Shown here: piece by piece, positions 26,919-35,863 of the stretch
Position numbering within the stretch: position 1 is the stretch's first letter
Layout: each line of letters begins with the position of its first letter
Source of the DNA: DAIDKA01 sp963726995
GTDB lineage: Bacteria; Pseudomonadota; Gammaproteobacteria; Steroidobacterales; Steroidobacteraceae
Assembly (NCBI GenBank): GCA_963726995.1
Contig: CAVSEP010000007.1
Span: 868,001-932,000 of the forward strand
Direction: 5' to 3'
Length of the DNA stretch: 64,000 nt
Notes under the pieces: model-generated
The model's input: the letters and a program-made list of their open reading frames with translations, nothing else
What the model was told of the DNA's origin: nothing
The model's database searches: none
Made by a program: the position numbers and the translations under genes

Positions 26919-27326
26919 TCAGAACATGGTGTTGCCATTCTTCGCCGTCGCCGGAACATCCTGCAGCACATCCCAGTGTTCCACGACCTTGCCGTCCTCG
27001 ATGCGGAAGATGTCGACCACCGCCTTGGTGCCGGGGCTGTTGCTGCCGCGGTTATGCATCAGCACGTAGTCGCCGTCGGCAATGATGCGCACGAAGTCGA
27101 CATGCAGTTGCGGGATGTTGACCTTGGCCCACTCGACGAACGCGCCGAGACCTTCCGGCCCATCTGCGCCATACATGCTGTGCTGGCGGTAGTACGGCCC
27201 GATGTAGGCGCGCGCGGCGGCGAAATCCTTCTGGTTCAGGGCGAGGTCATAGTATCGGGTGATGAGTTCCTTGTTGCGCCGCGCCTGCTCGGCCCGGATT
27301 TGCTGCACGCTGCGGGAATCGGACAT
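26919..27326 (-). CDS. SnoaL-like NTF2 protein, tandem paralogue
   Basis: A 135-residue cytosolic protein closely related to its downstream neighbour: RYYDLALNQKDFAAARAYIG, YYRQHSMYGADGPEGL, GKVVEHWDVLQDVP and the same NTMF ending. It is the first gene of the five-gene minus-strand operon, divergent from another NTF2 gene at 27483. The tandem pair may form hetero-oligomers or act on successive intermediates; no activity can be read off. The 156-base gap to the divergent gene holds the promoters. Confidence 0.85.
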   Translation of the reverse strand: MSDSRSVQQIRAEQARRNKELITRYYDLALNQKDFAAARAYIGPYYRQHSMYGADGPEGLGAFVEWAKVNIPQLHVDFVRIIADGDYVLMHNRGSNSPGTKAVVDIFRIEDGKVVEHWDVLQDVPATAKNGNTMF

Positions 27327-27482
27327 TGCTTCTGCCTCATCTCGTGTCAGGCACGGGTATCTGATGATACGCGAGAGTCGCGCCCAAGCCGATGCGGCAG
27401 CGCAGGCCGATGTGGTCTGCCCGTCCCGAGAGGCTTAGACTTCGCCGATGATTCATCCTAAGCATCAGCAACGGAGATGTAT

Positions 27483-28022
27483 ATGAAGCAATTGAACCTG
27501 GCCGCGGGCGCCATGGCCTGCCTGCTCTTGTCCGGCGTCGCCTGGGCGAGCTATGCGGACGACAGAGCGGAAATCGAGAACCTGTCGAACCGCTACATGG
27601 TCGCCGTGGATGTCGGTGACATCGATACCGTCATGAAGACCTGGACCGACGATGGCGATCTGATCTGGGCCAACGGAACCGAACACGGCAAGGCGGCCAT
27701 CCGCAAGGCCATGTCCGGCTTCTCGGAGTCGCGGATCAAGAGCATTCCGAAGGGGGCGACTTCGTGGCCGCGTTCGCGGCACTTCATCCTGAATCACGTC
27801 ATCGATGTCAGCGGCGATACGGCCACGACCATCGCCTATTGGTTCGAGATCACCAACAACACACCGCAGAAGGACGTGCAGCTGGTCTATTTCGGCCACT
27901 ACGAGGATCAGCTGGTGCGCCGCGGCGGCCATTGGCTGTTCAAGACACGCAAGGTGTACAACGAATCACTGACGAACAAGGCCCTGTTCTATCCGGGTCT
28001 GGGCGAAAAGGATCTGCGCTGA
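27483..28022 (+). CDS. secreted SnoaL-like NTF2 protein
   Basis: A 179-residue protein. Residues 1-24 are a signal peptide (LAAGAMACLLLSGVAWASYA). The NTF2 domain covers about 26-165: IENLSNRYMVAVDVGDIDTV, WTDDGDLIWANGTEHGKAAI, RHFILNHVIDV. Two ATGs lie six bases apart. The GGAG ribosome motif abuts the first (27477) but is six bases from the second, so 27483 is chosen. It is transcribed divergently from the decarboxylase/PQQ operon and followed by a secreted PQQ-propeller protein, so it likely belongs to the same periplasmic pathway. Confidence 0.83.
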   Translation: MKQLNLAAGAMACLLLSGVAWASYADDRAEIENLSNRYMVAVDVGDIDTVMKTWTDDGDLIWANGTEHGKAAIRKAMSGFSESRIKSIPKGATSWPRSRHFILNHVIDVSGDTATTIAYWFEITNNTPQKDVQLVYFGHYEDQLVRRGGHWLFKTRKVYNESLTNKALFYPGLGEKDLR

Positions 28023-28120
28023 AATCATCGGCACGGTTAACACTGTCTGTCCGAATCCTGAGGACCCGCCGCCACCGGCATATGGAATAGAATACAGCGC
28101 AACGATCAGGGGGATACGGC

Positions 28121-29719
28121 ATGCGAATGATCCACAAGGCACTTCTGACCTGCGCTGTGGGGATGACCTGTGGTTGCACCGGGTTGTCGCAGCAGGCGAA
28201 GGCGCCCGGGACGCCTGCGGCTTCGAGCGTTCGCGCCGCCGGCGCGGGCGACTGGCCGACCTTCGGCGGCAGCAATACGCGGACCAATGCCAACATGGCG
28301 GCCACGAAGATCACGGCGGCCAACGTGGGCTCCATGGTGCGGCAGCAGGTGACGATTTCCGCGCCCATCGATGCCGGACTCATCTACCTGGGCGGCGTGC
28401 AGGTCAACGGCGCATTGCACGACGTCTTCTTCGGCACCACCAACGTCGGCAGGACGGTGGCGATCGATGCCAACGATGGCAAGATCCTGTGGGAATATGC
28501 GGCCCCCGGCTTCGATGAACTCGCCGCCGCGACCGGCGTGCCGACCGGCTCCCGGGGCCTGATCGTCAAGCAGATCACCAATTCCACGCCGGTCGCGGAT
28601 GACAACCGGCAGTTCATCTATGCGGCGGCCGCGGACGGCAAGGTCACCAAGCTGTCAATTGCCGATGGCAAGGCGGTGTGGAGCACCGCGGTGACCCGGA
28701 TGCCGATTCTGGAGAAGCTGGATTCCCCCTTGTCCTTCGTCCGGGGCAGCGTGCTGGTGCCCACTGCCGGCTACGTGGGCGATACGCCCCCGTACCAGGG
28801 TCACATCGCGGTACTTGATGCGAAGACCGGGGCCATACGCAAGGTGTGGAATTCGCTCTGCAGCGACCGCGCGCAGCTGCTGGAACCGGCCTCATGCGCC
28901 CAGACCCAGTCCGCCATCTGGGGACGCGCGGGTATCGTGGTGGAACCGGGCAGCGGCAATCTGCTGTTCGCGACCGGCAACGGGCCCTGGGATGGTAAGA
29001 CCGCCTGGGGCGACGCGCTGATCATGCTGGACCCCGGCGCCACGAAGATCCTGGCCAACTGGACGACGACGAACAATGAGGAATTGAACAAGAAGGACCA
29101 GGATGTGGGCTCCACCTCCCCGGTGCTGCTGGGCGACGGCTTTGTTGCCCAGGGTGGCAAGGACGGGACGATCCGGCTGCTGAACCTGAACGCCATCAAG
29201 GGCGCGGCGCCCCATCAGGGCGGCGAGCTGCAGATCGTGGAGGTGCCCGGCAAGGCGCAGCTGCTGGCCGCCTCCGCCACCGCGAAGATCGGCGGTGTGA
29301 CCTACCTGTTCGCCTCCAACGGGCGCGGCGGCACGACGGCATGGACCTTCGGTGCCGACCACCAGCTGAAGGAAGCCTGGAAGAGCAAGCTCGGCGGCAA
29401 CTCGCCGTTCTATGCGGGCGGCCTGCTGTACATCTACGATCCGGCGCCCCGGGGCGCCAAACTGCACGTCTTCGACGCGCTCAGCGGCAATCCGCTGGCC
29501 GATCTGGAAAGCGGCGGCGGGCACTGGAACAGCCCGATCGTCGCCGACAATCGCATCGCGCTGCCCGAAGGGGCGATCAGCGGTTTTGGCTTCGCCGGCG
29601 GACGACGCCCGGGGGCGCCCGCAGCGCCCGGCGCAGCGGCGGCGGCCGCTCCACCACCGCCGCCCCCTCCACCCCAGGCAATACCGCCCGGAATCGTCGA
29701 CATCTGGCGCCTGCCCTGA
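28121..29719 (+). CDS. PQQ-type beta-propeller lipoprotein (pyrrolo-quinoline-quinone repeat)
   Basis: A 532-residue lipoprotein (MTCGC lipobox, Cys19). It has repeated PQQ-like blade motifs: TVAIDANDGKILWEYA, VTKLSIADGKAVWSTAV, IAVLDAKTGAIRKVW and LHVFDALSGNPLADL. It lacks the cysteine pair and heme site of the PQQ dehydrogenase upstream, so it may be a cofactor-binding relative or a structural propeller like BamB. The C-terminus has an Ala run followed by eight consecutive prolines before IPPGIVDIWRLP. GGGGGA lies seven bases before the ATG. It is convergent with the cytochrome c gene. Confidence 0.82.
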   Translation: MRMIHKALLTCAVGMTCGCTGLSQQAKAPGTPAASSVRAAGAGDWPTFGGSNTRTNANMAATKITAANVGSMVRQQVTISAPIDAGLIYLGGVQVNGALHDVFFGTTNVGRTVAIDANDGKILWEYAAPGFDELAAATGVPTGSRGLIVKQITNSTPVADDNRQFIYAAAADGKVTKLSIADGKAVWSTAVTRMPILEKLDSPLSFVRGSVLVPTAGYVGDTPPYQGHIAVLDAKTGAIRKVWNSLCSDRAQLLEPASCAQTQSAIWGRAGIVVEPGSGNLLFATGNGPWDGKTAWGDALIMLDPGATKILANWTTTNNEELNKKDQDVGSTSPVLLGDGFVAQGGKDGTIRLLNLNAIKGAAPHQGGELQIVEVPGKAQLLAASATAKIGGVTYLFASNGRGGTTAWTFGADHQLKEAWKSKLGGNSPFYAGGLLYIYDPAPRGAKLHVFDALSGNPLADLESGGGHWNSPIVADNRIALPEGAISGFGFAGGRRPGAPAAPGAAAAAAPPPPPPPPQAIPPGIVDIWRLP

Positions 29720-29740
29720 CCGCAAGGTTCGGGCGCAGCG

Positions 29741-30136
29741 CTACTTCGCGTTGCCGACCAGGGACTGAAAGTAGGCGATGACGCTGTCTCGATCCTTTTT
29801 CGCCGGGATCGGCAGCGCCATGGTGGTACCCGGCACCGTCGTCGCGGGATCCGTCAGAAAGCGATCCAGAGTTTCCAGGTTCCACACGAGTTTCGAATCC
29901 GCGAGTGCCTGGGAATAGGCGAACCTGGCGTCCCCGACTCCCGCGGGACGCCCGAACAGGCCGATCAGGCTGGGACCGATTTCGCCCCCGCCATCGCCGG
30001 GCTCGGCACTGTGACACTGCCTGCAGGTCTGCGCGAAGTAGGTCTTGCCGGCGGCCGCGTCGCCCATCCCGGCTGCATAGGCCATGCCGCCGATCGCCCA
30101 TAGAATCAACGGCGCGGCGAACCTGCGAACCGGCAT
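29741..30136 (-). CDS. periplasmic class I cytochrome c
   Basis: A 131-residue monoheme cytochrome: signal peptide about 1-22 (LILWAIGGMAYAAG), heme site CRQCH near residue 38 (KTYFAQTCRQCHSAEPG), and a distal methionine in PGTTMALPIPAKKDRD. The c2/c552 type spacing and GPSLIGLFGRPAG loop are typical. It is a probable electron acceptor for periplasmic dehydrogenases such as the nearby PQQ enzyme. The open frame extends to 30217 without homology; the ATG at 30136 gives the signal peptide and has GGAA seven bases before it. It lies 25 bases downstream of the VOC gene on the same strand. Confidence 0.88.
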   Translation of the reverse strand: MPVRRFAAPLILWAIGGMAYAAGMGDAAAGKTYFAQTCRQCHSAEPGDGGGEIGPSLIGLFGRPAGVGDARFAYSQALADSKLVWNLETLDRFLTDPATTVPGTTMALPIPAKKDRDSVIAYFQSLVGNAK

Positions 30137-30161
30137 GAGGCGTTCCGCAGGCCCGCGGCCG

Positions 30162-30647
30162 TTACAGATGGTGGAGGTGGCCGACGCCCTTGGGCAGTTC
30201 CATGAGCTCGAGCACATTGCCGTCGGGATCGACCACCGACGCGGTCTTCACCGGCGTACTGCCGATCTTCTCCGAATTCACCTTGCCCTTGACGGTTGCG
30301 CCGGCGGCCTTCGCGGCCGCCAGCGTGGCGTCGATATCCGACACGCGAAACACCGCGTGGGTGATCGGATCGGCGGCCGCGCCAGGCTCGCGGCGCTGAA
30401 CGAGGAACTCAGGCGATGAACCGGCCTTGGCGGCAGCGACCGTGGCGCCATAGCGCATGATGATCTCCGTCGGCGGCTTGCCGACCCGGTCGATCTCCTT
30501 CAGGCCGAACGCGGAATCGTAGAACTTCGCGAGCGCCGCAACATCCGTCGCGCCCAGCCTCACGGCCAGCACGGCCGTGTCGGCCTGAACACAGGTCAGC
30601 CAGGTCGCCGCGGTGAGCCCGAATATCGCTGCTATCGCTCGTCGCAT
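30162..30647 (-). CDS. secreted VOC/glyoxalase-fold protein
   Basis: A 161-residue protein. Residues 1-22 are a signal peptide (MRRAIAAIFGLTAATWLTCVQA). The vicinal-oxygen-chelate fold shows two beta-alpha-beta-beta-beta units: VAALAKFYDSAFGLKEIDR in the first, ITHAVFRVSDIDATLAAAKA and SVVDPDGNVLELMEL in the second. Metal ligands H and E are present in the second unit (THAVF, LELME). Members isomerise, open rings or bind antibiotics; periplasmic VOC proteins are rarer. It probably shares a transcript with the cytochrome c gene. Confidence 0.84.
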   Translation of the reverse strand: MRRAIAAIFGLTAATWLTCVQADTAVLAVRLGATDVAALAKFYDSAFGLKEIDRVGKPPTEIIMRYGATVAAAKAGSSPEFLVQRREPGAAADPITHAVFRVSDIDATLAAAKAAGATVKGKVNSEKIGSTPVKTASVVDPDGNVLELMELPKGVGHLHHL

Positions 30648-30727
30648 GGTGAGTTCCCCTTAAGAATTGGTTCAACGCAGTTGGATTTGGAATGCGGTCA
30701 AGGATCATACACTGGCTTGAAATGCCT

Positions 30728-30754
30728 GCGGGTTGCGCGCCCTGCGCAACCCGC
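30728..30754. other. perfect 11-bp hairpin in a divergent intergenic region
   Basis: An 11-base perfect stem (GCGGGTTGCGC / GCGCAACCCGC) with a 5-base loop GCCCT. No T-run follows on either strand, and both neighbouring genes point away, so it is not an ordinary terminator of either. It may be a leader structure, an attenuator or an operator. The rest of the 354-base region 30648-31001 contains a promoter (see 30927) but no gene I can support. Confidence 0.6.
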
Positions 30755-30926
30755 GGTGCGTGATTCAAGCGGCCGGTGCCGACCTCGCCTGCGTCTCTTG
30801 CGGGTCAGACCCGATATGGCAGCAACCTGAGCTCTTTGGGTTGGCCGGAGGGGAGCCGTTGAATATTCAACCTGTTTTGCGTTATGTTAAGTATGAGAGG
30901 ACACTGCAGATATCGCACGTTCCCCG

Positions 30927-30954
30927 GTGACAATCTGCGGTGCATCTCTATACT
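30927..30954 (+). promoter_or_regulatory. sigma70-like promoter of the Kor module
   Basis: A -35 like GTGACA at 30927-30932 and a -10 like TATACT at 30949-30954, 16 bases apart, lie 47 bases before the ATG at 31002. It is one of the few near-consensus promoters visible by eye in this GC-rich window and should drive the oxidoreductase/korA/korB unit. Confidence 0.55.
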
Positions 30955-31001
30955 CACTGCGCCTGGCACAACGAGGGGGCTCTGCGCCGGCCGCGCTTTG
31001 A

Positions 31002-32816
31002 ATGGAACCAACTGACACTTCGAATCCCGACTACTACCATCGAGTCGTTGATTGCCAGTGGGCCTGTCCGGCTCACACCGATGTTCCGGAGTACATCCGC
31101 CTGATCGCCGAAGGCCGGTTCACCGAGGCCTACATGGTGAATCGGCACTCGAATGTGTTCCCGGGAATCCTCGGTCGCGTCTGCGATCGCCCCTGCGAGC
31201 CGGCCTGCCGGCGCGCCCGCGTCGAGGACAAACCGGTGGCCATCTGCCGACTCAAGCGGGTCGCTGCCGATCTGCGCGACGACATCACCGATCTGCTGCC
31301 GCCGGTGCCGAAGCTGAAGAACGGCCGGCGGGTGGCGTGCATCGGCGCGGGATGCGCTTCACTGACGGTCGCCAACGATCTGGTGCCGCTGGGCTATGAG
31401 GTCACGATATTCGAGCAGGCCGCCGAACCGGGTGGCCTGATGCGCACCAATATTCCCTCCTTCCGCCTGCCGCACGCCGTGCTGGCCGAGGAGATCGCCT
31501 TGATCACGGACCGGGGCGTGGATCTGAAGCTCGGCCATCCGATTCACAGCATGCGCGAGCTGCTGCAGACCGGAGGCTTCGATGCGGTATTCGTGGGATC
31601 CGGCGCGCCCAAGGGCAAGGAACTGAAGCTCCCGGGCCGTGAGGCGGGGGCTGCGAACATCCACATCGGCATCGCCTGGCTGGAATCCGTGGCCTTCGGG
31701 CATATCCAGAAGATCGGCGGACGAGTCCTGATCATCGGTGTCGGCAACACCGCGATGGATTGCTGCCGCACCAGCCTCAGGCTCGGCGCCACCAGTGTGA
31801 AGGTCATGGCGCGCAAGCCACGCGGCTTCTTCAAGGCCTCCGCCTGGGAGCTCGACGACGCTGAAGAAGAGAGCGTCGAGATCGTCATCAACCGTTCACC
31901 CAAGGCCTTCGTGACCGAGCACGGCAGACTGACCGGGATGCTGTTCGACAGGATGGAGTACGACGTCGATGCCGGCGGCCGGATCACCGCGGAACGGGTA
32001 TTGGGCGAGGAGTTCCTGCCCGCCGATGATGTCATCCTGGCGATCGGGCAGGAAAACGCCTTCCCGTGGATCGAACGGGACCTGGGCATCGAATTCGACA
32101 AATGGGATGTCCCGAAGGTCGACGAGAACACCTTCCAGTCGAGCCGCGCCGGCGTGTTCTTCGGGGGCGATGCGGCGTTCGGGCCGAAGAACATCATCTG
32201 GGCGGTGGAGCACGGCCACCAGGCGGCGATCTCCATCCATCGAAAGTGTCAGGGCGAACCGGTGGCCGACCGGCTGCCGCGGGGAGTGAACCTGCAGAGT
32301 CGCAAGATGGGCATGCACGAGTGGTCGTATGGCAACGACTACGCGCCGGTCGAACGGCGCCTCATGCCCCACGTATCCCTCAAGGAGCGGTTCAAGAACA
32401 TCAACATCGAGGTAGAGCTGGGATTCACGGCCGAGCAGGTCGCGCAGGAAGTGCAGCGCTGCCTCAATTGCGACGTTCAGACCGTTTTCACGGCCAAGCT
32501 GTGCATCGAATGCGATGCCTGTCTGGACATCTGTCCGGTCGACTGCCTCACGATCACCGCCAACGGCACCGAGGCCGATCTGCGCTCGCGCCTGAAGGCA
32601 CCGGCGAAGAACCTGCAGCAGCCCCTGCTGGTGTCGGCGCCGCTGCCGCAGACCGCAAGAGTGATGGTGAAGGACGAGGACCTGTGCGTTCACTGTGGAC
32701 TGTGCGCCGAACGTTGTCCCACCGCGGCCTGGGACATGCAGAAGTCCTACATCCATTGGCCGCAGGCACAGGACGTGCCGCGCCCCGCGCCGGCGAAGAC
32801 GCCGAAGATTGCCTGA
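31002..32816 (+). CDS. GltD-like FAD oxidoreductase with C-terminal 2[4Fe-4S] ferredoxin domain
   Basis: A 604-residue electron-transfer protein. The N-terminal cysteine region (CQWACPAHTDVPEYI, CDRPCEPACRRARV) binds Fe-S clusters as in glutamate synthase small subunit and NfnB. FAD binds at VACIGAGCASLTVANDL (Cys in place of the usual Pro) and NAD(P) at VLIIGVGNTAMDCCR near residue 245. FAD is capped by FFGGDAAFGPKNIIWAVEHG. The C-terminus has two ferredoxin motifs: CIECDACLDICPVDC and CVHCGLCAERCPTAAW. It would move electrons between ferredoxin-type donors and NAD(P). It is 31 bases ahead of korA, so it is the likely NAD(P)-linking subunit of the 2-oxoacid oxidoreductase. Confidence 0.87.
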   Translation: MEPTDTSNPDYYHRVVDCQWACPAHTDVPEYIRLIAEGRFTEAYMVNRHSNVFPGILGRVCDRPCEPACRRARVEDKPVAICRLKRVAADLRDDITDLLPPVPKLKNGRRVACIGAGCASLTVANDLVPLGYEVTIFEQAAEPGGLMRTNIPSFRLPHAVLAEEIALITDRGVDLKLGHPIHSMRELLQTGGFDAVFVGSGAPKGKELKLPGREAGAANIHIGIAWLESVAFGHIQKIGGRVLIIGVGNTAMDCCRTSLRLGATSVKVMARKPRGFFKASAWELDDAEEESVEIVINRSPKAFVTEHGRLTGMLFDRMEYDVDAGGRITAERVLGEEFLPADDVILAIGQENAFPWIERDLGIEFDKWDVPKVDENTFQSSRAGVFFGGDAAFGPKNIIWAVEHGHQAAISIHRKCQGEPVADRLPRGVNLQSRKMGMHEWSYGNDYAPVERRLMPHVSLKERFKNINIEVELGFTAEQVAQEVQRCLNCDVQTVFTAKLCIECDACLDICPVDCLTITANGTEADLRSRLKAPAKNLQQPLLVSAPLPQTARVMVKDEDLCVHCGLCAERCPTAAWDMQKSYIHWPQAQDVPRPAPAKTPKIA

Positions 32817-32847
32817 GCGCGCCTCGGGCGAGTCACCGAATCAAGAC

Positions 32848-34683
32848 ATGCAGAACATGGCATCCCCGCGCATCAATGACTTCGTGATCAAGATCGCCTC
32901 GGTCAACGGCACCGGCTCCGCGAGCGCCAACAGCCTGTTGATGAAGTCCATCTTCCGCAGCGGCATTCCGGTGATGGGCAAGAACTACTTTCCCTCCAAC
33001 ATCCAGGGGCTGCCCACCTGGTATGAGATCCGGGTGTCCCGGCAAGGCTACGTGGCCCGCTCCGGCCGCGTGGACCTCATGGTGGCGATGAATGCCGAGA
33101 CCTACGCCAGGGATCTGAAGGAAATTGCGCCCGGCGGCTACCTGGTCTACGACTCGACCTGGCCGCGCCCCGCGCTGCTCAAGCGCGAGGACATCACCGT
33201 GATCGGCGTGCCGCTGGCGCGCATCTGCAACGAGAACTTCAACGGCGTGCGCACGCGCATCCTGATGAAGAACATCTGCTACGCCGGGGTGCTGGCCGCG
33301 CTGCTCGACCTGGATGTCGAGAGTATTCGCGGCCTGCTGGCCGAAACCTACGCCAAGAAACCGCAGCTCGTCGACAGCAACATGAAGGCGATCCAGCTCG
33401 GCTACGACTATGCCAAGCAGCATTTCACCTGCCCGTTGCCGCTGCACGTGCAGAAGATGAATGCGACCAGCGGCAACGTCATGATCGACGGCAACACCGC
33501 CGCGGCGCTGGGCGCCGTGTATGCCGGCGCCACCGTAGCCGCCTGGTACCCGATCACCCCGTCCACCTCGGTGATGGACGCCTTCAAGGCCTTCTGCGAG
33601 CGAACCCGGATCGATCCGGATACGGGCCGCAAGAACTTCGCCTTCATCCAGGCCGAGGACGAGCTCGCCGCCATCGGCATGATCATCGGCGCCGCCTGGA
33701 ACGGCGCGCGTGCCTTCACGGCCACTTCGGGTCCGGGTATCTCGCTGATGAACGAGTTCATCGGGCTGGCCTACTACGCGGAAATTCCGGCGGTGATCTT
33801 CGACATCCAGCGGGTCGGGCCCTCCACAGGCATGCCGACCCGCACCCAGCAATGCGACATCATGACCTGCGCCTACGCCTCGCACGGCGACACGCGCCAT
33901 GTATGCCTGTATCCGGCCAATCCCGAAGAATGTTTCTACCTGGCCGCCCAGGCCTTCGATCTGGCCGAGCGTCTGCAGACCCCGGTATTCATGCTGTCCG
34001 ATCTGGACATCGGTATGAACGACTGGATGTGCCGCGATCTGAAGTGGGATGACAGCTACCGGCCGGATCGGGGCAAGGTGGTGAGCCGCTCGGAGGTCGA
34101 GAAGCTCGAGAAATTCTATCGATACTTCGACAAGGACGGTGACGGGATAGCGGCCCGCTCACTCCCCGGCGTGCATCCGAAGGCGGCGTATTTCACGCGC
34201 GGCTCGGGCCATACGCAGTACGGGACCTACACCGAGGACTCGGTTGAGTACCAGATCGTCCTGGATCGCCTGTTGAAGAAGTGGGAGACCGCCAAGAAGC
34301 TCGTGCCGCATGCCGTCATCGATTCCACCGCCGGCAGCGACCTGGCCATCGTGTCGCTGGGGAGCTGTGAGGGCGCGATTCGCGAAGCCATGGACATCCT
34401 CAAGGCCGATGGGGTGGGCGTGGACTACATGCGGGTGCGCGGCTTCCCGTTCGGCGAGGAGGTGGAGCAGTTTCTCGCCGCTCACCGGATGCTGTTTGTC
34501 GTGGAGCAGAACCGCGACGCGCAGTTGAAGTCCCTGCTGACCCTGGAAACCAAGGTCGAGAAGTCCAAATTGCGCTCGCTGCTGCATTACAGCGGGCTGC
34601 CGATCTCCTCCGACTTCATCGTCGAGGGCATCCTGGCGGAGGTGCGGCCGCTGCGCAAAACACCAGGCGCCGCGCTCGGCTAG
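32848..34683 (+). CDS. korA: 2-oxoacid:ferredoxin oxidoreductase, fused gamma-alpha subunit
   Basis: A 611-residue subunit. The gamma-type domain comes first (about 8-190: VIKIASVNGTGSASANSLLMKS, SNIQGLPTWYEIRVS). The alpha pyrimidine-binding domain follows (about 215-610: GNTAAALGAVYAGATVAAWYPITPSTS, here cited by its core AGATVAAWYPITPSTS, then EDELAAIGMIIGAAWNGAR, TATSGPGISLMNEF). It oxidatively decarboxylates 2-oxoacids to acyl-CoA, or runs in reverse with reduced ferredoxin. 2-oxoglutarate is the likely substrate by resemblance to the KorAB type, but pyruvate or branched acids are not excluded. Two ATGs, 32848 and 32857, are possible starts. It is 9 bases before korB. Confidence 0.88.
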   Translation: MQNMASPRINDFVIKIASVNGTGSASANSLLMKSIFRSGIPVMGKNYFPSNIQGLPTWYEIRVSRQGYVARSGRVDLMVAMNAETYARDLKEIAPGGYLVYDSTWPRPALLKREDITVIGVPLARICNENFNGVRTRILMKNICYAGVLAALLDLDVESIRGLLAETYAKKPQLVDSNMKAIQLGYDYAKQHFTCPLPLHVQKMNATSGNVMIDGNTAAALGAVYAGATVAAWYPITPSTSVMDAFKAFCERTRIDPDTGRKNFAFIQAEDELAAIGMIIGAAWNGARAFTATSGPGISLMNEFIGLAYYAEIPAVIFDIQRVGPSTGMPTRTQQCDIMTCAYASHGDTRHVCLYPANPEECFYLAAQAFDLAERLQTPVFMLSDLDIGMNDWMCRDLKWDDSYRPDRGKVVSRSEVEKLEKFYRYFDKDGDGIAARSLPGVHPKAAYFTRGSGHTQYGTYTEDSVEYQIVLDRLLKKWETAKKLVPHAVIDSTAGSDLAIVSLGSCEGAIREAMDILKADGVGVDYMRVRGFPFGEEVEQFLAAHRMLFVVEQNRDAQLKSLLTLETKVEKSKLRSLLHYSGLPISSDFIVEGILAEVRPLRKTPGAALG

Positions 34684-34692
34684 GAACCTTGC

Positions 34693-35748
34693 ATGACATT
34701 CATCACCAAGCCCAAGGTCGGCCACCCTTCGCTGCCCCGCAACGAGCTCGGCCTGACGCGCCGCGAGTACGAAGGGGCGATGTCCACCTTGTGCGCCGGC
34801 TGCGGGCATGACTCGATCACCGCCGCGATCGTCGAGGCGTGCTGGAGTCTGTCCATGGAGCCGCAGAACCTGGTGAAGCTCTCCGGCATCGGCTGTTCGT
34901 CCAAGACCACCGCCTACTTCGTCAGCGGCAGCCACGGATTCAACTCCGTCCACGGCCGCATGCCCTCGATTGCCATGGGTGCGAATGCGGCCAACCGCAA
35001 GCTGCATTACCTGGGCGTGTCAGGCGATGGCGACACGCTCTCCATCGGCCTCGGGCAGTTCTGCCACGCCATCCGCCGCAATCTCAACATGCTCTACATC
35101 ATCGAGAACAACGGCGTCTACGGGCTGACGAAGGGCCAGTTTTCCGCTTCCGCCGATGTCGGAACCAAGGCGAAGAAAGGCGAGACCAACTTCCAGCCGC
35201 CCATGGATCCGGTGTTGCTGGCCATGACCCTGGGCGCCTCCTTCGTGGCGCGCGGCTTCTCCGGGGACAAGGAGCAGCTGGTGCCGCTGATTCAGGCCGG
35301 ATTCAGGCACAATGGCTTCGCGCTGATCGACGTGCTGTCGCCCTGCGTCACCTTCAATGATCACGAAGGATCGACCAAGAGTTACGCCTACGCGCGCGAG
35401 CACTACGAAGCGGCGGTGCACACCGACTTCGTGCCGTTGCAGCGGGACATCACGGTGAGCTACGGTGAGGGCGAGGCGGTTCCGGTGGTCATGCATGACG
35501 GCAGCCGGATCGTCCTGCGCAAGTGCCGGGCCGACTATGATCCGACTGATCGGGCGGGCGCCAGCGCCTACATCCAGGAGCACATGAAACAGGGCGAGTA
35601 CCTCACCGGCCTGCTGCACATGGAACCGCCGCAGAAGGAATTTCACGAGCTCAATGGCACTCCGGATGAGCCCCTGAACAGCCTGCCCTACGAGAAGCTC
35701 TCACCCGGATCAAAGGGACTGGACAAGATCCTCAGCCGCTTTCGTTGA
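34693..35748 (+). CDS. korB: 2-oxoacid:ferredoxin oxidoreductase, beta subunit
   Basis: A 351-residue catalytic subunit binding thiamine diphosphate and one [4Fe-4S]. Cluster cysteines are seen in LCAGCGHDS and GIGCSSKT, with a further Cys in LSPCVTFND. The TPP motif is GVSGDGDTLSIGLGQ with NNGVYGLTKGQFS downstream. The family length is 280-350. It pairs with KorA. With the FAD/ferredoxin protein in front, the unit could be NAD(P)-coupled in place of strictly ferredoxin-dependent. AGGAA before the ATG provides the ribosome site. Confidence 0.9.
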   Translation: MTFITKPKVGHPSLPRNELGLTRREYEGAMSTLCAGCGHDSITAAIVEACWSLSMEPQNLVKLSGIGCSSKTTAYFVSGSHGFNSVHGRMPSIAMGANAANRKLHYLGVSGDGDTLSIGLGQFCHAIRRNLNMLYIIENNGVYGLTKGQFSASADVGTKAKKGETNFQPPMDPVLLAMTLGASFVARGFSGDKEQLVPLIQAGFRHNGFALIDVLSPCVTFNDHEGSTKSYAYAREHYEAAVHTDFVPLQRDITVSYGEGEAVPVVMHDGSRIVLRKCRADYDPTDRAGASAYIQEHMKQGEYLTGLLHMEPPQKEFHELNGTPDEPLNSLPYEKLSPGSKGLDKILSRFR

Positions 35749-35863
35749 TGCTAGACTTTCCGCCACTCACTGCCGAATGCCTCGACCGACTCGCACCCCG
35801 CGATCTTCTCTTGGTTGTCCGGGCTTGGCTGGCATGACCGAAAGCTGACGGGTTGCCACAAAG

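Noticed and set aside
30728..30754. Rho-independent terminator
   Set aside because: No T-run on either strand, and both adjacent genes point away.
30733..30930. 65-codon plus frame upstream of the Kor module
   Set aside because: It starts in the hairpin, covers the promoter -35 and has no protein features.
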